Origin: Anarhynchus alexandrinus
Lineage: Eukaryota > Chordata > Aves > Charadriiformes > Charadriidae
DNA: 64,000 nt
Assembly (NCBI GenBank): GCA_008711295.1
Contig: VUYV01000069.1
Location: 3,005,403-3,069,402 of the forward strand
Reading direction: 5' to 3'
Part shown: piece by piece, positions 14,611 through 27,600 of the stretch
Numbering within the stretch: position 1 is the first letter of the stretch
Layout of the letters: each line of letters starts with the position of its first letter
Position numbers and translations under genes: made by a program
The notes under the pieces: generated by a model
Told to the model about the DNA's origin: nothing
What the model saw: only the letters and a program-made list of their open reading frames with translations
The model's database searches: none

Positions 14611-17400
14611 GCGGAAACAACCTGAATTCAAAATAAGGGTAAAGCGAACCTTGGTAGGTTGGTGTCCGCGGTGTGGACGCGGGCATTTGAAGAGCACAGT
14701 TTCGTACAGGCTTTTTTCTGTCTCCGTGGAGCTGCTGGGCCCGTTTCTCGGCAGAGTACAGTTCCTGACGTGATTTGGGTGGAAATACACCACCTCCAGC
14801 GAAACTGCCGCTTAGAGGGGAAGAAGACCTTCATCTGCAGCTCTCTGCCCAGCTTCAGCCTTCCACCAGTGCTCTCTTTCAGTCGTTGCTGGAAACAGGA
14901 TAGACAAACCCACTCCTCAGGAGATCACGGCAGGGGAACCTGCCATGAAGCTGCCTGCTTGTTTGACTTGGCCAGAAGCAGCTAATTGCCTTCTCTGAAG
15001 ATGCTCAAAAACATTAAGGAGGTAATTGCGGCTGCAATTAAATGGGTGACAAATCCGACTTGGGTAGGGTCAAGATTTCACGCTAATGAGAAGTCAGTGA
15101 CACATGCAACTGTGTGCAGAGGGGTGTATAACAGGTCCTCACCAGCACCACGTTGCTCCTGCCAAAAGGATTTCACAGGTAATCACAGGGCACGGTGTCG
15201 CTCTGCTTTCCCGATAAGCCTCTTTTTGAAGGTACAGTTTTCAAGACGAAACAGCAATGTCCAAACAAAAGTTTTTCATCGGTATTGACTGCAAAGACAC
15301 CCCTTTTTCACTCCACTTGGAGCCACGCAGGCAAATACCGCATCGCTCCCACTGCCCTGAAAGTGGATTGCACATTATGAGTAAAGATCCAGCTTTTGCA
15401 GTACTGTTCTTTTTCAGGGAGTGCTTAAAAAACTTCAGTGTAGTTCGGATCTTCCATCACTATATTTACACGCCATTAGGTATTTTATTGTCAGAATATT
15501 TCAGGTTTGTTTTTTATTTTTCTCAAAATACAGGAGAATGATGGAAGAATTGCAATTTTTGCTACTGACATCAGCACTAAGAAAGAAGAGAGAAGTGTAG
15601 TGATTGAGTTATTCTTTTAGTTATATTTTCCTTTTAATTTTGAAACTGAAAAAATAAGAAGGTATTAATTAAAAAAACCCAGTATATATTAATTTTATTT
15701 TGACTTGGAAAACATCTGAAAATTACCTTCTTGTGTGGGACACTGCATTTCATATTCACCAAACTGATCCAGGAAGTTAAATCTGAATTAGAAAGAAGAC
15801 TGGGTGCTGGGGTTAATGATGGCTTTCTGAAATATTTCTATTTCTAGTTTTATATGCAAGTCCACAGAAGAAGAACTAAGACTGTGTAAAAAGAGATTAC
15901 ATTGATAACTACTAAGAACCTTTTTGGTTAAGGGGCAGCCTACATGGTGGTTAATTTTACTTCCACTTTTACATTGTGTAGGATTTGGGGAAGCACAGAA
16001 TGAAGAGGAAAAGCATGAGCCAGTCCTCTGTGTGCGGTATGATACAAGCAGAACACTGAGGGAGCCTTCTCAGAAGAGCAGGAGTACCAGAGATGACAGA
16101 AAGGAGATGGAGGCATTTGGAGGACGCCTAGCAGATACTGCGGTGGCATCAACCCTCCCCAGTCATGAGCCTCCAGACTCGGAAGTGCAGGGTACACAGT
16201 CAAAATACAAGTGTATCTTGAAACTAGAAATCTGATTGTCTTATGTGAAATACACTCTCTCAGAATAGTAATGAAAACTTACTATTTGAATGATGTTATC
16301 ACTGTTGGTTTTCAATTCTTAGGAATTCTTTCTAAAACTAACAGTGGTTTTAAATACAAAGTAGTTTTAATTTATCACAATTATTTCAAAACTTACAGTA
16401 CTAATATTAGGCATATTTTATTACTATGACTTTACACTGTACAGTTTTTACATGATTCTCCTTTTTTTTTTATAAAAGTTAATGATGATGTTGCTTTATA
16501 TTTTCAATATTTTTATTATTTTCTGGTATTTTAGAATTACGTCAACAAGGGAAAAAATCCAACTCAGTACTTGAATGCACAGACTGCTTTCATATCTTGG
16601 TGTACAATCTATTCTCAAAAAATAGGAAATGGAGAAGTATTGAATTTTTAATATAAGTGGTTCTATATGAAAATAGACCAAGATGTAAAATACATTCTTC
16701 CTTCTTAAAGAAGTAACTTAGAAGTTTAGTTTCAATAAGCAAGTAAACGGCATTTACCAGGTGTCAAGTTTTTCCAGGAACAAAAATGAAATAATACTCA
16801 AGGAAGAAGCTTTATGCTTTCAGGACACACGGATACTTACCTCACAATATGTGGTGAGAGTAGGCTCCCAGCGACGGACTCCGAATGCAAAGCAGTCGAA
16901 GGAGGCGCTTCCCCAGAGCGCTGCATGGAGATACCGGGGGGGTGATGGAGTGGATGATTAAAGCAGGACGGGTTCTGGCAGGCACTGATGACCCAGTGCT
17001 CTGTCAAGGTGGAGAAAAAACATCTGTGCTTAGTACATTTCTTGAGCGCAGTACAGGAAGAGTCAAGGAACAAATGAAGATGAACATAAATCTTGCGATT
17101 GTCCCCGCCGCACGAGAGCAGAACGAGCGATAAGGATGCATGCACTTACTCCAGGGGGATAAGACAATAAACTACCTGTGTCCTGATGGGGACGATGGAG
17201 CTTGACCATCTGGGAAAGAATCGTTTTGAGCAGCTGGGCTTCCTATCTTGAATGTAGAAAACAGCCAAACGATCCTCAGTGTATTAGTTACCTTCTAAAA
17301 AAAAAAAAAATATTTAGGACAGACTAGAACAGTTTCTTTTGACATTTCTGCAATATTTCAGTCCCCGTCACATTTCTTGAATAGCATTAGAAACAAAAGT
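14611..17400. other. Upstream flank of SAMTOR, no gene recognised
   Basis: Moderately GC-rich to about 15.4 kb, then AT-rich. It includes a perfect 7-bp inverted repeat, TAATTGC-GGCT-GCAATTA (15023-15040). The short open frames overlap on both strands and show no domain. Nothing here can be called as an exon of a divergent transcript. Confidence 0.5.
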
Positions 17401-17470
17401 CTCGGTTCGCAGGCTGGGAGGAGGAATAACCGCAGCCCTTTCCAGTACTCGGGTGGCTGGAACATTCACT

Positions 17471-17532
17471 GAGGATGTGGGAAAACCAGTTCACATCCCT
17501 GCTCTGCCCGAGGGAATCTGAACCCACATCTC
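17471..17532. repeat. Long inverted repeat, probably an ancient amniote repeat relic
   Basis: Left arm GAGGATGTGGG then GTTCACATCCCT (17471-17500). The right arm AGGGAATCTGAACCCACATC (from 17511) is nearly its reverse complement, with a 10-base loop GCTCTGCCCG and an extra 7 bases in the left arm. The RNA or single strand could fold into a stem of about 22 bp. The wording (GTTCA-ATCCCTGCTCTGCC then GAACCCACATCTC) resembles a palindromic repeat family I associate with turtle and crocodile genomes. The family name is uncertain. Confidence 0.55.
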
Positions 17533-20500
17533 ACTACGAGATTACACAAAGTGGAAGTGCTCTTCCTTCCTGAGGGAAGGGTGACAGCAGCCTATATTTT
17601 CAGTCTTTCTCCCCAGGGAAACCATGGAAGAAAAGTAACATAAAAACTTTCTGAGCTGCGCAAATCAGCAGTGCTTTGCTTCCATCTCTATTCCAGTGGT
17701 ACTTTTCACAATCAAGTCTTCTCAGCCTCTTCATCCCTTCTGCCTCATAGATGCTGATTGTTTGAAAAGAAACCAAAAAAATGATACAGCATCAAAGAGA
17801 AGAAAGCTTTCTAGACAACACTTTCTCTCCAGTGTGATGACATCATCATAAGAGTCTCTAATGCAGTGTAATCTGCAAAAATATTACCAAAAGCATGTAA
17901 TGATTTTAATGGAATACTGAAACACTGTGGTAATTTAAAAGGGATAGAAGGTTAGATGCAGAACTGTTTTTGCTATATGTATCCAAAGGGAAGACAAGCA
18001 GGCAGCAATAGCATATTTGGTTTGAATTTAAGATTTTTCTTCCTCATTAATTGTGGAGTCTTATAACCCGCAAAAATAAGATGATTTGATTTAAAAAGTG
18101 GGAGTCACATCCCTGAATTTGCACTGAGGCAATTATTAAGAGCTGGTCCATTATTACTTTTCTCCAGACTACACACTTTAGTAATTTAGTAATTAACATT
18201 ACATAGTAATTAAATCTGCTACCCCATAACAATAATTTTATAACTACAGATCCTGGATTCCATTCCTGGAGGTTGGCACCTTTAAAAATAAGTTTACATC
18301 AGCAGTCCCATTACTTCGTCCCCTGTGTATTTTCGTGGAAAAATAGCCTTGATATTGACTTCAGTTTGCATCTGAAATCCCAAATAAACATTTTCTTCTG
18401 GAAAACAGAGGATTCTTCTAACGAAGGACCAATTAAAGTTGCTCCTCAAGTAGGCAGAGACACCCAACCTGGAGAAGACTGAAAAATCCTTCACACATGG
18501 GGGCTCATTGTGGAGTCTAATTATGTATCCTCAAGACCACAAGAATTAGATACTGATAGAAGATTTTATTTATTGAAATCATGTCTTTTGCTTGTTAGCT
18601 TGTCTTGCAACAAAGCAGGAATAATTTTAACAGTAGCGAGCATTTCCGATAAACAATGCCTCCATTGTGGCCAGCAGATACCAATTGTGTCTGTCCATGG
18701 AAAGGAGCTCTTTCTTTTGACACAGGAGGGAAAAGTTAAGACTTTGTTAATCCCTTCAGTCTGACACTTGTTTAATAGTAAAGTGGAAATTAAATTCTGT
18801 GGAACTAGTGAAATGTTTACTGAAAACCAGCGAAGTACTTTATACCTGAGTTATTCTGAATGTTATGTGTATGTGTAGAAAGTAAAATGATCCTTTAACA
18901 CTAAGAACAGATAATGCATTTTTTTTAATAAATGCTGTACTTCATTGTACAACTTCTTTGCAACATAAGCATTGCAAACATACTTAACATTCTATTAAAA
19001 AAGATCATTAAATATAAACATAACTTATTGAAAAGTAATCCTGGATTCCCTTAAAAATCTGTTTTTTCATTGATTTCAGTCTGTGCACATTCCTCTGTTA
19101 TTTGGAATGTATGAATTATTAAATGAAGAGAGTCAATATAATGATTGCTTTAACAAAGACTACTAGCTACTCTTTCTAGATTGAGTTTCTTCTTAGCTGA
19201 TTTCTTGCTGCCATAAAAGATTAACTCATAAAATCACTTTGATTTAGCAAGAGATGTCAAAACATCCAGCAGGTCTAACTGGTTTTCTTCCAATGTCAGT
19301 CAAAATAGTATGTGGTTTTAGCACTGATTCATGTTTCTGTCAGCTGCTTGCATAGACTTGCTGAGTAATCAATTCAGACACAGTAACTTCAAGAAAATTC
19401 AGTGCTAGTAGGAAAATGGCAGTTTGATTATTTGTGTATCTCTGGAACCCAATAGCTTTAAAGATGTTCTCAGTTCTTGGGACTCATTAAATTCCAGTCT
19501 TCCTATATGAGTCCAGTATATATAATTCCAGTTCAGCTCAATAGCAATGTAGCTGTACATTAGGTCATTTTCAACTTGGGAAATACGGCAGTATCCCTGT
19601 AATCTTGTATTGCAGGTGTGATAGCCTGACTCATAAACTAAGATGACCTCACAGTCTGATTGGAGTTGCGGGTGCTAAAAAGCACCCAGAGAAAGACTAA
19701 GCTGCGTGTGAATTTTTGAGACGGAAAAGAAAAAAATGATATATGGAGAATAATCTGTTCCTGTGATGCCGTGGATAGATCAGGGTGTGCTGCATCACTT
19801 CACTTTTCTCTTTCCTTCCCCTCCTGAGAGGGTGTGGGAGAAGGTATTTTGGGTATCATTAGATATGACCTATAAAGGAATACATCTTTAGTATGCATAA
19901 ACTATTCTTGTCTATTCCAAAGATTGCCCAACTCCTTTTAATCTCTCCTGCCTCTTGAATACTGTCATGTGGTTTATTTGGGACTCTACTGAAGTTCAAG
20001 TCAAGTTTTCAGTTAAGAAGATGAGAGAACAACAACAAAGTCTATTTATACAACATCAAACGGAGCTCTGTCTTTGGGACAACATATTGCGGGCGGTGTA
20101 ATAAGCTTCAGGAAGAGGAAGGAATGCCAAAGCCCTTACCCTGCACACACGGTATTCAGTGCACAGTTCATCTTTTAGGTTTGGATAAGTCTGGCCTCAG
20201 TGATGCTAATGCCCAAGATATTATTGATAAAATTAAAGGGGTTAGTACTCTCTTCATAAGTTTGAAGGACCGGGACTTAGGAGCCTAAAGAATGGTGGTA
20301 GGAGAAATGAAACCACAAATATTAGTGCTGTTTCAGAATTTTTGACAGTAAGTACACAAAGGCATGCAATAGTTTTCCCATATGAGCACCGCAGATAAAG
20401 ATTATCTACTGTTAGAAGAATGGTTTCTCTTTTCTTCTCCGGAACATCTAATAAAACAACTGTGACACAAATGCCATGAAGTGAGCATTCTCCACACTAC

Positions 20501-21099
20501 ATTTTTTTTTAAATTTTATCTCCTATTACTATGGATTAAGAGTGATCTGATAACAGTTGCCCTGAGGTATGAATGAGACTACAGTCTGCAGAGGAAGAGA
20601 GCAGTTCTGAAATGCTTATTTAAAGATAGGTAGAGTTGTGATAAAATTAAATAACCGTTTCAATTTGTTGGGGATACACTGATAAACTGTCATGTTCAAA
20701 AACCAGGAAATAGAACAGAAAGGTACTGTAGCAGTTAATGGAGACATACATCTCATACTGATGTTCAGATTCTAGTGAAGACTTGAAGTCTTTCAGATTT
20801 CTGGCTAATAAAAACCTTTCTCTATGTGTAAGAGAGTTCTTGGACATTAACCGTCTTGTTAACTCCTAGAAAAACATTAGACTAAGAAGCTTCCATTATG
20901 GAGTGCTATAATTATGGTTGGAATCTTCAGTCTCGTTAAAATAATGAATTCTCACACGCTGAAAACATTTCAATAATAATTTAAAACGTGTGTTTGAGCT
21001 ACACATAACACAAATCACATTAAATGCAGGTTGAAAAATTGAAATTGTCAAACAGCAATGGAATACGCATCTACTACCTTCAGACACCCCTTCTCCCCA
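17533..21099. other. Intergenic, nothing recognised
   Basis: AT-rich sequence with small overlapping open frames of up to 84 codons on either strand and no recognised domain. I saw no RNA gene or mobile element. A short palindrome-like CCTTCC-TGA-GGGAAGG lies at about 17566. Confidence 0.45.
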
Positions 21100-21610
21100 T
21101 TCCGGTGGGACGTTTTAATGGCAGGGGGGCCACAGCAGCACCCTGCCCAAGTCCCATACCAGACCAGGGGCTGCCACGCAGAGCCTGTCACCGTTCTGCC
21201 GTGCTGTCCTTCCCCCAGCAGGTCCTGGATGGCTCCCACCATCTTCTCCCCCTGAGCCCCCATGACAGCAACGCTACACCAGCCCTCCGTCCTCGGCCCC
21301 CTCAGAGCCCTCCGAGCCCCTTTTCCTGTAGGATTTCCACAACTCCCGTCACGTTGTCACCAGGCACAACTTCAGCCTCACTAAAAGCAGTGGAGGGCAT
21401 TGGCTGTGCTGAAGCCGGGCCTTGCAGCCACGCAGAGAAACACACGGAGGTGAAATGGCTGCTGTAAGCCCATTTGTCCAAAATGGAAGGTGGCGGCCAT
21501 GTTGGGGAAGGAGGAAACGGGTGAGGAAAGGCTGCCATCTGCCTCACGGCAAGCTTCAAACTGCTGCCCTCGGGAGAGATGGCAGCGCTGAGAACAAGAA
21601 CAGATCATTT
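21100..21610. other. GC-rich intergenic segment containing a YY1-core cluster
   Basis: A clearly GC-richer block inside AT-rich sequence, with an open plus frame of 147 codons (21024-21467) rich in Pro, Ser and Ala that looks compositional rather than coding. Its right half carries the YY1-like sites listed separately. The left half is C-rich on the plus strand. It may be an old GC-rich repeat or an unannotated regulatory element or exon; I cannot decide. Confidence 0.45.
21453..21586. promoter_or_regulatory. Cluster of four YY1-type motifs (ATGGCNGC cores)
   Basis: AAATGGCTGC (21453-21462, plus), CAACATGGCCGC (minus strand, 21493-21504), AGATGGCAGC (minus, 21531-21540) and AGATGGCAGC (plus, 21577-21586) all match the YY1 consensus AANATGGCNGC at the core. 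Their spacing is close to 40 bp, and AAAATGGAAG (21480-21489) is a weaker fifth copy. The flanks are not tandem repeats. Binding is inference. Confidence 0.5.
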
Positions 21611-24600
21611 ATGGGGGGAGGATGGGGTGGTGTGGAAATGCAGGCTGAGAGACACGTCCAGCAAACCGTGGAGGAGACACAGGGGTGCAGGCACACACAA
21701 AGGCAAGGTAGCCACCGCAAAGTGCGAACCTCTGGAGTCTGAGACCTACAGCACTTCTGTGCTTTCTCCCCGGGAAGCTTCAAAACGTTTTGGAGCATGA
21801 CCGTAATCTCGCTGGCATCCTAACAGGAGGGGGAAGAGGCACCTCCAAGCCACACGGCAGCCTGCGCCTTCATCTGGCTTTGGCAGCATCCCAGCTCTAT
21901 GATCTGAACGGCTCCGTAATTACAACCACAACATATTTTTCAGCCCCTACAGGTGCCGTGTCTTTTTCATTAATTAAAAAAGAAAGGGCAGGGGAAGAGC
22001 TAACTGCAAATACTTAATTTCTTCAGAGTTGTGGTTGTCAAGTGGAACCTATATCTTTACAGAAAATGTAGTTCCGCTTTTCAAAAACAGCCAAATTTTG
22101 ATGGGGAACCAGTGCTCACATTTGCCATTTTGACTTGTTCCTTGAAACACATCGCACATGGAACCTTATTGTCTGAAAAGTTTTCAAACTGGTGCAGACA
22201 CTCCTTATAAATCCTGTGATGGCTTCATTACAGAGAAATTACATGAAGAATGCTTTTATAATAAAAATGTCTATTTAGGCTACTCGCTTTTCTGCACTGC
22301 TCACCAAGGAAAAGACATAATTTTGGAAGTCATAATGACAACATGCTACAAAATAGGAACACTATTTGCCAGCACACTGTAACGTAAGGAGGGCATAAGA
22401 GCCAAAGGCAGAGCTCCTGCTTGCTGGAATGTGAAAGGTGGATTTTTGCTGAATGACTCCTTTAAATCCAGGTGAAATGGCTGTCAGCTTCCAGGTCATA
22501 TGCTCAGCTGGAACATAATTTCATATTACAAAGTTGTAATATTTGCCTCTTTTGGAGCCTGACGTGATCAGCAAAATGCAGCATGAGGCTTATCACGCAG
22601 CCTAACAGGTACTGGAAGCATTGCTGTCCGTGCCTTTTCAGAAGCCAGAATGGTCTCCTGGAGGCTTTTCTACTTAAATAGAAACAGCCTTTTCTTAGAA
22701 GACATAGAAATAATTCTGAAGCATCAAAAAAAGTAATTGTGGCCAATTTTCTTACATAACTCCTGACCTTTCAAGCTCTATTTGTACTCATAAAGGTGAA
22801 TTTTATCCATCATTACTTAAAGGTCCCCGAACCAGAACTAAAAGCATCACCAAAAATATATCTTAAAAATAATTTTAAAGCCTGCCTTCTCACGAAGGTT
22901 TTTATTTCTTTTTTTTTTTTTTTTGTTCTGAACAACACTAAAACCTGTGCAAAAAGGTGAGAAGAAATTTTTGGTTTAGAAGTACTTCAGGCTGTATTTC
23001 CCTTTGATAAAAGGCTAGCTCCATTCTTTTTCCATTCAGGCTGAATTCTAAAGACCCATAGATATGTAGAAAGATCTAGCTGTCCTTACAGTTGTTGGAG
23101 GGTTGTCCATGCGTGTAGTTATTTTTACACAATTCACTATTTCAAAAGAAGTTGCCTGTGAACCCAATTGGGTGGGACAAACAGAATTCTGTTGGTCTGT
23201 GAAGGCTCATTTATGAGAGGAGCAGCTCAAATTAGATGATGTGAAAGATGTTTTTGGTATGGATACCGGTTATATTTAAATCATGTTTGGCGAGGACTGC
23301 TGAGGGCACTCGGAATTTCACCCTGTTCCCAGATCCAGCACGAGGCATCCTATGAATCCTTCTTGACAGATTTTTTTCAAGCTACCTACAATCTCATTTA
23401 TTCTATAGCCTTGATGTTGCTTAGGATGCCTAGGATTACCGAGGACGAGGATGTGTTCTTGGTCATGTTTTATGCCTGATGGATTTCCTTAATTTTAGTC
23501 TGTAATTTGTGGCAGCCCAGCAGCTGCTTCACGAACTAGCCTTATAATGGAGGCAGAAGCCTCTGAACGAGGGGCATGTGTCCAGCTGCAAACAGCAGCT
23601 TCTGTAGCCACCCAAGCGTAACCTGATGGAGACAGAACGCTGAGAGAAACAAGAGAAATGGCTATTGTACTTTAAATTCACACCTGGCTTGTTTGTTTTG
23701 CAATAGCTTCTTCATGCAGATGAACACGAATGGGACCCTGGCCAATTTTCTTTTGCTGGAGGAGCCTTTTGCTCCTGGAGATTGAATGGATCTGCCTACA
23801 TTAGCGGTTAAGAGCACTACATAAATGTTTCTATGATGTGAGTCACCCTTGCCTGTGAATCTCCTATGCTTGGAGTTCTTTAAGTTACATCACTAAAGGC
23901 TGTTGGAGGACAGGAACTGGATTTCTTCCTGAAGAAGCTTAGTTGGAAATTGCACACCAGGGATTTTTCTAACACACCTCGAAGGTAATGGGAACATGTA
24001 ATCTTTGGTCTGTTGAGAAAGAATACAGAGGTTGATCCTGTTATTATTTTGAATTGTAGTCCAGCATCGTTTCCTCTTTTATCCTGAATAAAAGAAATAC
24101 CAACACAAAGGCGAGCTTTTAAAGCTCTCCATCACTGAGACTTCTGTAGAAGTGCTAGAGTTTCCTTTTTGCAATCTGAGCAACTTGATGAGATTTTTGA
24201 AACTGTAAAGAGAGGGGCTTTCCAAAATGCTTGTGTTATTGGTATGGTGCAAGAGACTTCCAAAAGAGTTACCTAATCCTCAGTGAGTCACGTTTTTAAT
24301 GGAATTTTATTTTAAATAAATAATCTTCTACATTCTCTCCACTCTGGGGTATATGCTCAGTGACTATAATACTTACTGTTCTGATATTTCTAGTTACCAG
24401 GTCATCTGTGAATGTTTCTGAAACTCCTCTTCCTATGGAACCTGGCACCTAAATGAAGGTAACAAGCCAATGGTCATAGTCTGAAGTCTTCTTTTGCTAT
24501 TGGGGATTGCTGAATTCACAAGTGCATGCTGGGTCTCAGAGATGACTGACATAAGCAGCTACAGCTTCTGACAGCAGTTACTTATCAGGTCTAAATTTGA

Positions 24601-27600
24601 ATCTCTTAAACTTAGTGGCATGGCTTGGGTCAATATGTTTAGTAAGGGATTAGTGATCAGTATTACTCTGCATCTACTCTTTTTACAATAGTTTTACAAA
24701 CAGTTGGCTCCAGACTAAAGTAATCTGTCTTTCTTCTAACACAAAACTAGTAATGGCCATTGGATCACATGTTGGCTTCTGATGTCTAAACATGCAAATC
24801 TTGATTGATAAATGGGCAAAATAGCTGCATGATTTTGGAACAGGCTGTAATTCTGACTGCAGGAATAGTAGTCAGTGTGCTCAGAGGAAGTATTTTCTCA
24901 CTTCAGTCCTTCGCTGTTTCTTGTGTGATTTTATAATTTCACGTTAAGTAGAAGTCTGATGGAAATTTCTTTCTAAGTATACTTGTAGAGTTGAGTCCTT
25001 AAATAAGAAGACCAGATGAGATTGCAATCAGAAGAGATTTATAAACTGAATAAAGCCAAAAATAAAGAACCAATTTTTTGATCTTATATATAAATTAATT
25101 GGCACATTATACTATTTCTTACCATTTATGTAATTGTGTTGAATGTGGTCATGAGTGCCATAGGAGCAATTCGCAAGCCTCAAAACAGGAATCTCAGCCG
25201 ATGTGTAAGACCCCATATTCAGGATCATATGGTGGGGAGAACTCCTGATGTGTAGGAAGTATTCTCTGGTTTTGGCCTCACTGAAGGATGACCCCCTGCC
25301 ATCCTACTGTGACCCCTCCCTGGCTCCACCACCTCTTACGCCGGCACAGCAAACACATCTTGCCTGGTTCTGTCTAGCATGGAGGTTAACAGCATGGAAG
25401 GGAAGCATTGTGCTGTAAATTAATGAAATTTGAACACCAGTGCAAGGAAGCATGAGGCAAAGACCCATTAAGTGAAGGTCACACACAACCTAGAAAATCT
25501 GGCAGGTCTATGAATAAATTGAGGTTTACAGATGGAGCAGGATAAGGGCAAACTGGGCTCTAGGTACGCCACAGTCCTAGATTAAGTGCAGTTCCCCTCT
25601 TCAGTACTGTCCTTTGAGATTATTTCCAGGCAAAAAAACAGATCATTAATTGTATCTGGTTCAGACTTTGAAGAATTTCTTAACAAAGACCAAGACTATA
25701 TTTTAAATGATATATTCTCAAAGAAAATGAGATGTTGATGCAAATGCATCATCTCACAAGCCATAGGTAAATTTATCTGTAGCATCTATGCCTCAAGCTA
25801 GTGCTGATCAGAATATCACTTTTAAGAAAGGAGATTTCTTTTAGAGTAACCAGGGGGAGGCTGGGTCCAGTTGCATCACCTTTTATAACTCAAGAGAATT
25901 GAGTCATCTGTTTCTTGTCAAGTCACACATGTTGTGTAGTCACTTGCATGCAGTTTACATGCCAAGAAAAAAAATGACCCATTGCATTATATAGGGTGCT
26001 ATACCTACTATCTCAGAGAATCATTTATTTAAGTCCTCAAGTTTCTCTTGCTGGCTGGTTTCAATGTGGAGATGAAGCAAAGACAGCCACCCTTCAGCCA
26101 TTTTGGCACAGGGTAGCCTCTGCTGGAGTGCCACAGATATCCTGTAATTCCCAGGACACCCTGCAAAATTAACCAAGGGGCCTAACCCGTGTTGCAAGTT
26201 TTGAGCCAGCCCTTGTCATCTTTGAATAGTTGACGTAGAAGTTGCTGCCTGCCGATAGACCCTTAAGGCAGAGCAAGGTAATGAAAAACTGGGCCATAAG
26301 CCAGGTTTTTTTCTTGATACTGTATGGTTCCTGGCTCCCAATTCGATATTTTAATTGCAAAATAATACTTTGTAAATGAAGAGCACATACTTTGAAATGG
26401 TAACTTTAGCCAAGTATTGATTATTTTTTTAAAATTTATAATATTCGTTGTACGTGGTGGGAGGTGACCTAATGAATCATAGAAATGCAAAAATTAAAAC
26501 TTATACTAAATATCTGTCTTTCTAGATTTCACCAGATTGATTTAAAGTCTACAGGCTAAGTGAAGATAATATCTATGAGATTGCAGTTTCACAAAGATTG
26601 TTTGATTTATACTAGTGAAGCTGAATTGCAGTACTTGCAGATTTCCTATACGTAAAAAGTGTAGATTTCTTACAGGAACCGATCACCAGTAAATGGGAAG
26701 TGACCAAGTAAATACAGAAAGAGAAAACATAATAGAGGAATATAACATTGTTCTAAAGCTCACAATGTGTTTAAAATAACAAGAGATACTATAAGTGTGG
26801 TCTGCAATCAGGAAAAGAATTGTAAACTGGTTTTTAATATGGTCTAAAAATTTAAGAAATAGAAACTAAGAGGAGGAGAAGGCACATACCAGGAACACAT
26901 TTTAATCCAATCAGCCAGTTAGGTGATCAATTAGACAACATAGCAAGGGCAAACAGATCAATGGTTCTATCTTCAAATGAAAACAAATGTGTTTACTTAC
27001 CAACACTTGCATCTTCAAGATAAACATAACCTCCTTTCATGTCAGTTAAAATTCCAAGGCTTGTTGATGTTGCCTCTTTTTTCCCTAAGTAATTACTTTT
27101 GCATTCACTTGTTTTGCCCTTACCTGACCTTGAGCAGGGACTGGCTGTCCGAAAGGAGACAACTGTTGACATCATGCGGCTCTCCTCAGAACATCCTACA
27201 GTAGGAGATTTCGCTCACAGAACTCATTCTACTTCACCCTGAAGTCGCAGCTTCAGATCTATCCTAATTGGAATTAAATATAGTTAATTTGTCATTAATG
27301 TTTTTCAGTACCTTCTTATCTGTCAGGGACAGTTCCTAATGCACAAGTGCCTATGTGGCAGCTATATCACTAACAGCATCTGCAGGTTGTTTTAGGAGTG
27401 GTGGAAGGAGCCACGACGTTCACTAGGACTAATCCACCACACTCACAGGAGATCCTGTGATGTGTGTGTACTTCACAAGCATCCACAAGTCATCCTGCTT
27501 CATGTGCAGCTGTGAGTTTGCTGCACTTAACACTGAACTGAACTAGACTTCAAGTAGGTGGTAGGAAAGCATAAAGGAGGAACAGCCTTCTTAGGAAGAA

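Noticed and set aside
21024..21467. 147-codon Pro/Ser-rich open frame
   Set aside because: It coincides with a GC-rich block poor in stop codons, and overlapping frames are open too. No homology or splice support.
23805..23840. GTTAAGAGCACTACATAAATG, resembling the tail of a CORE-SINE
   Set aside because: Only about 20-25 bases match and the body of the element is missing upstream.
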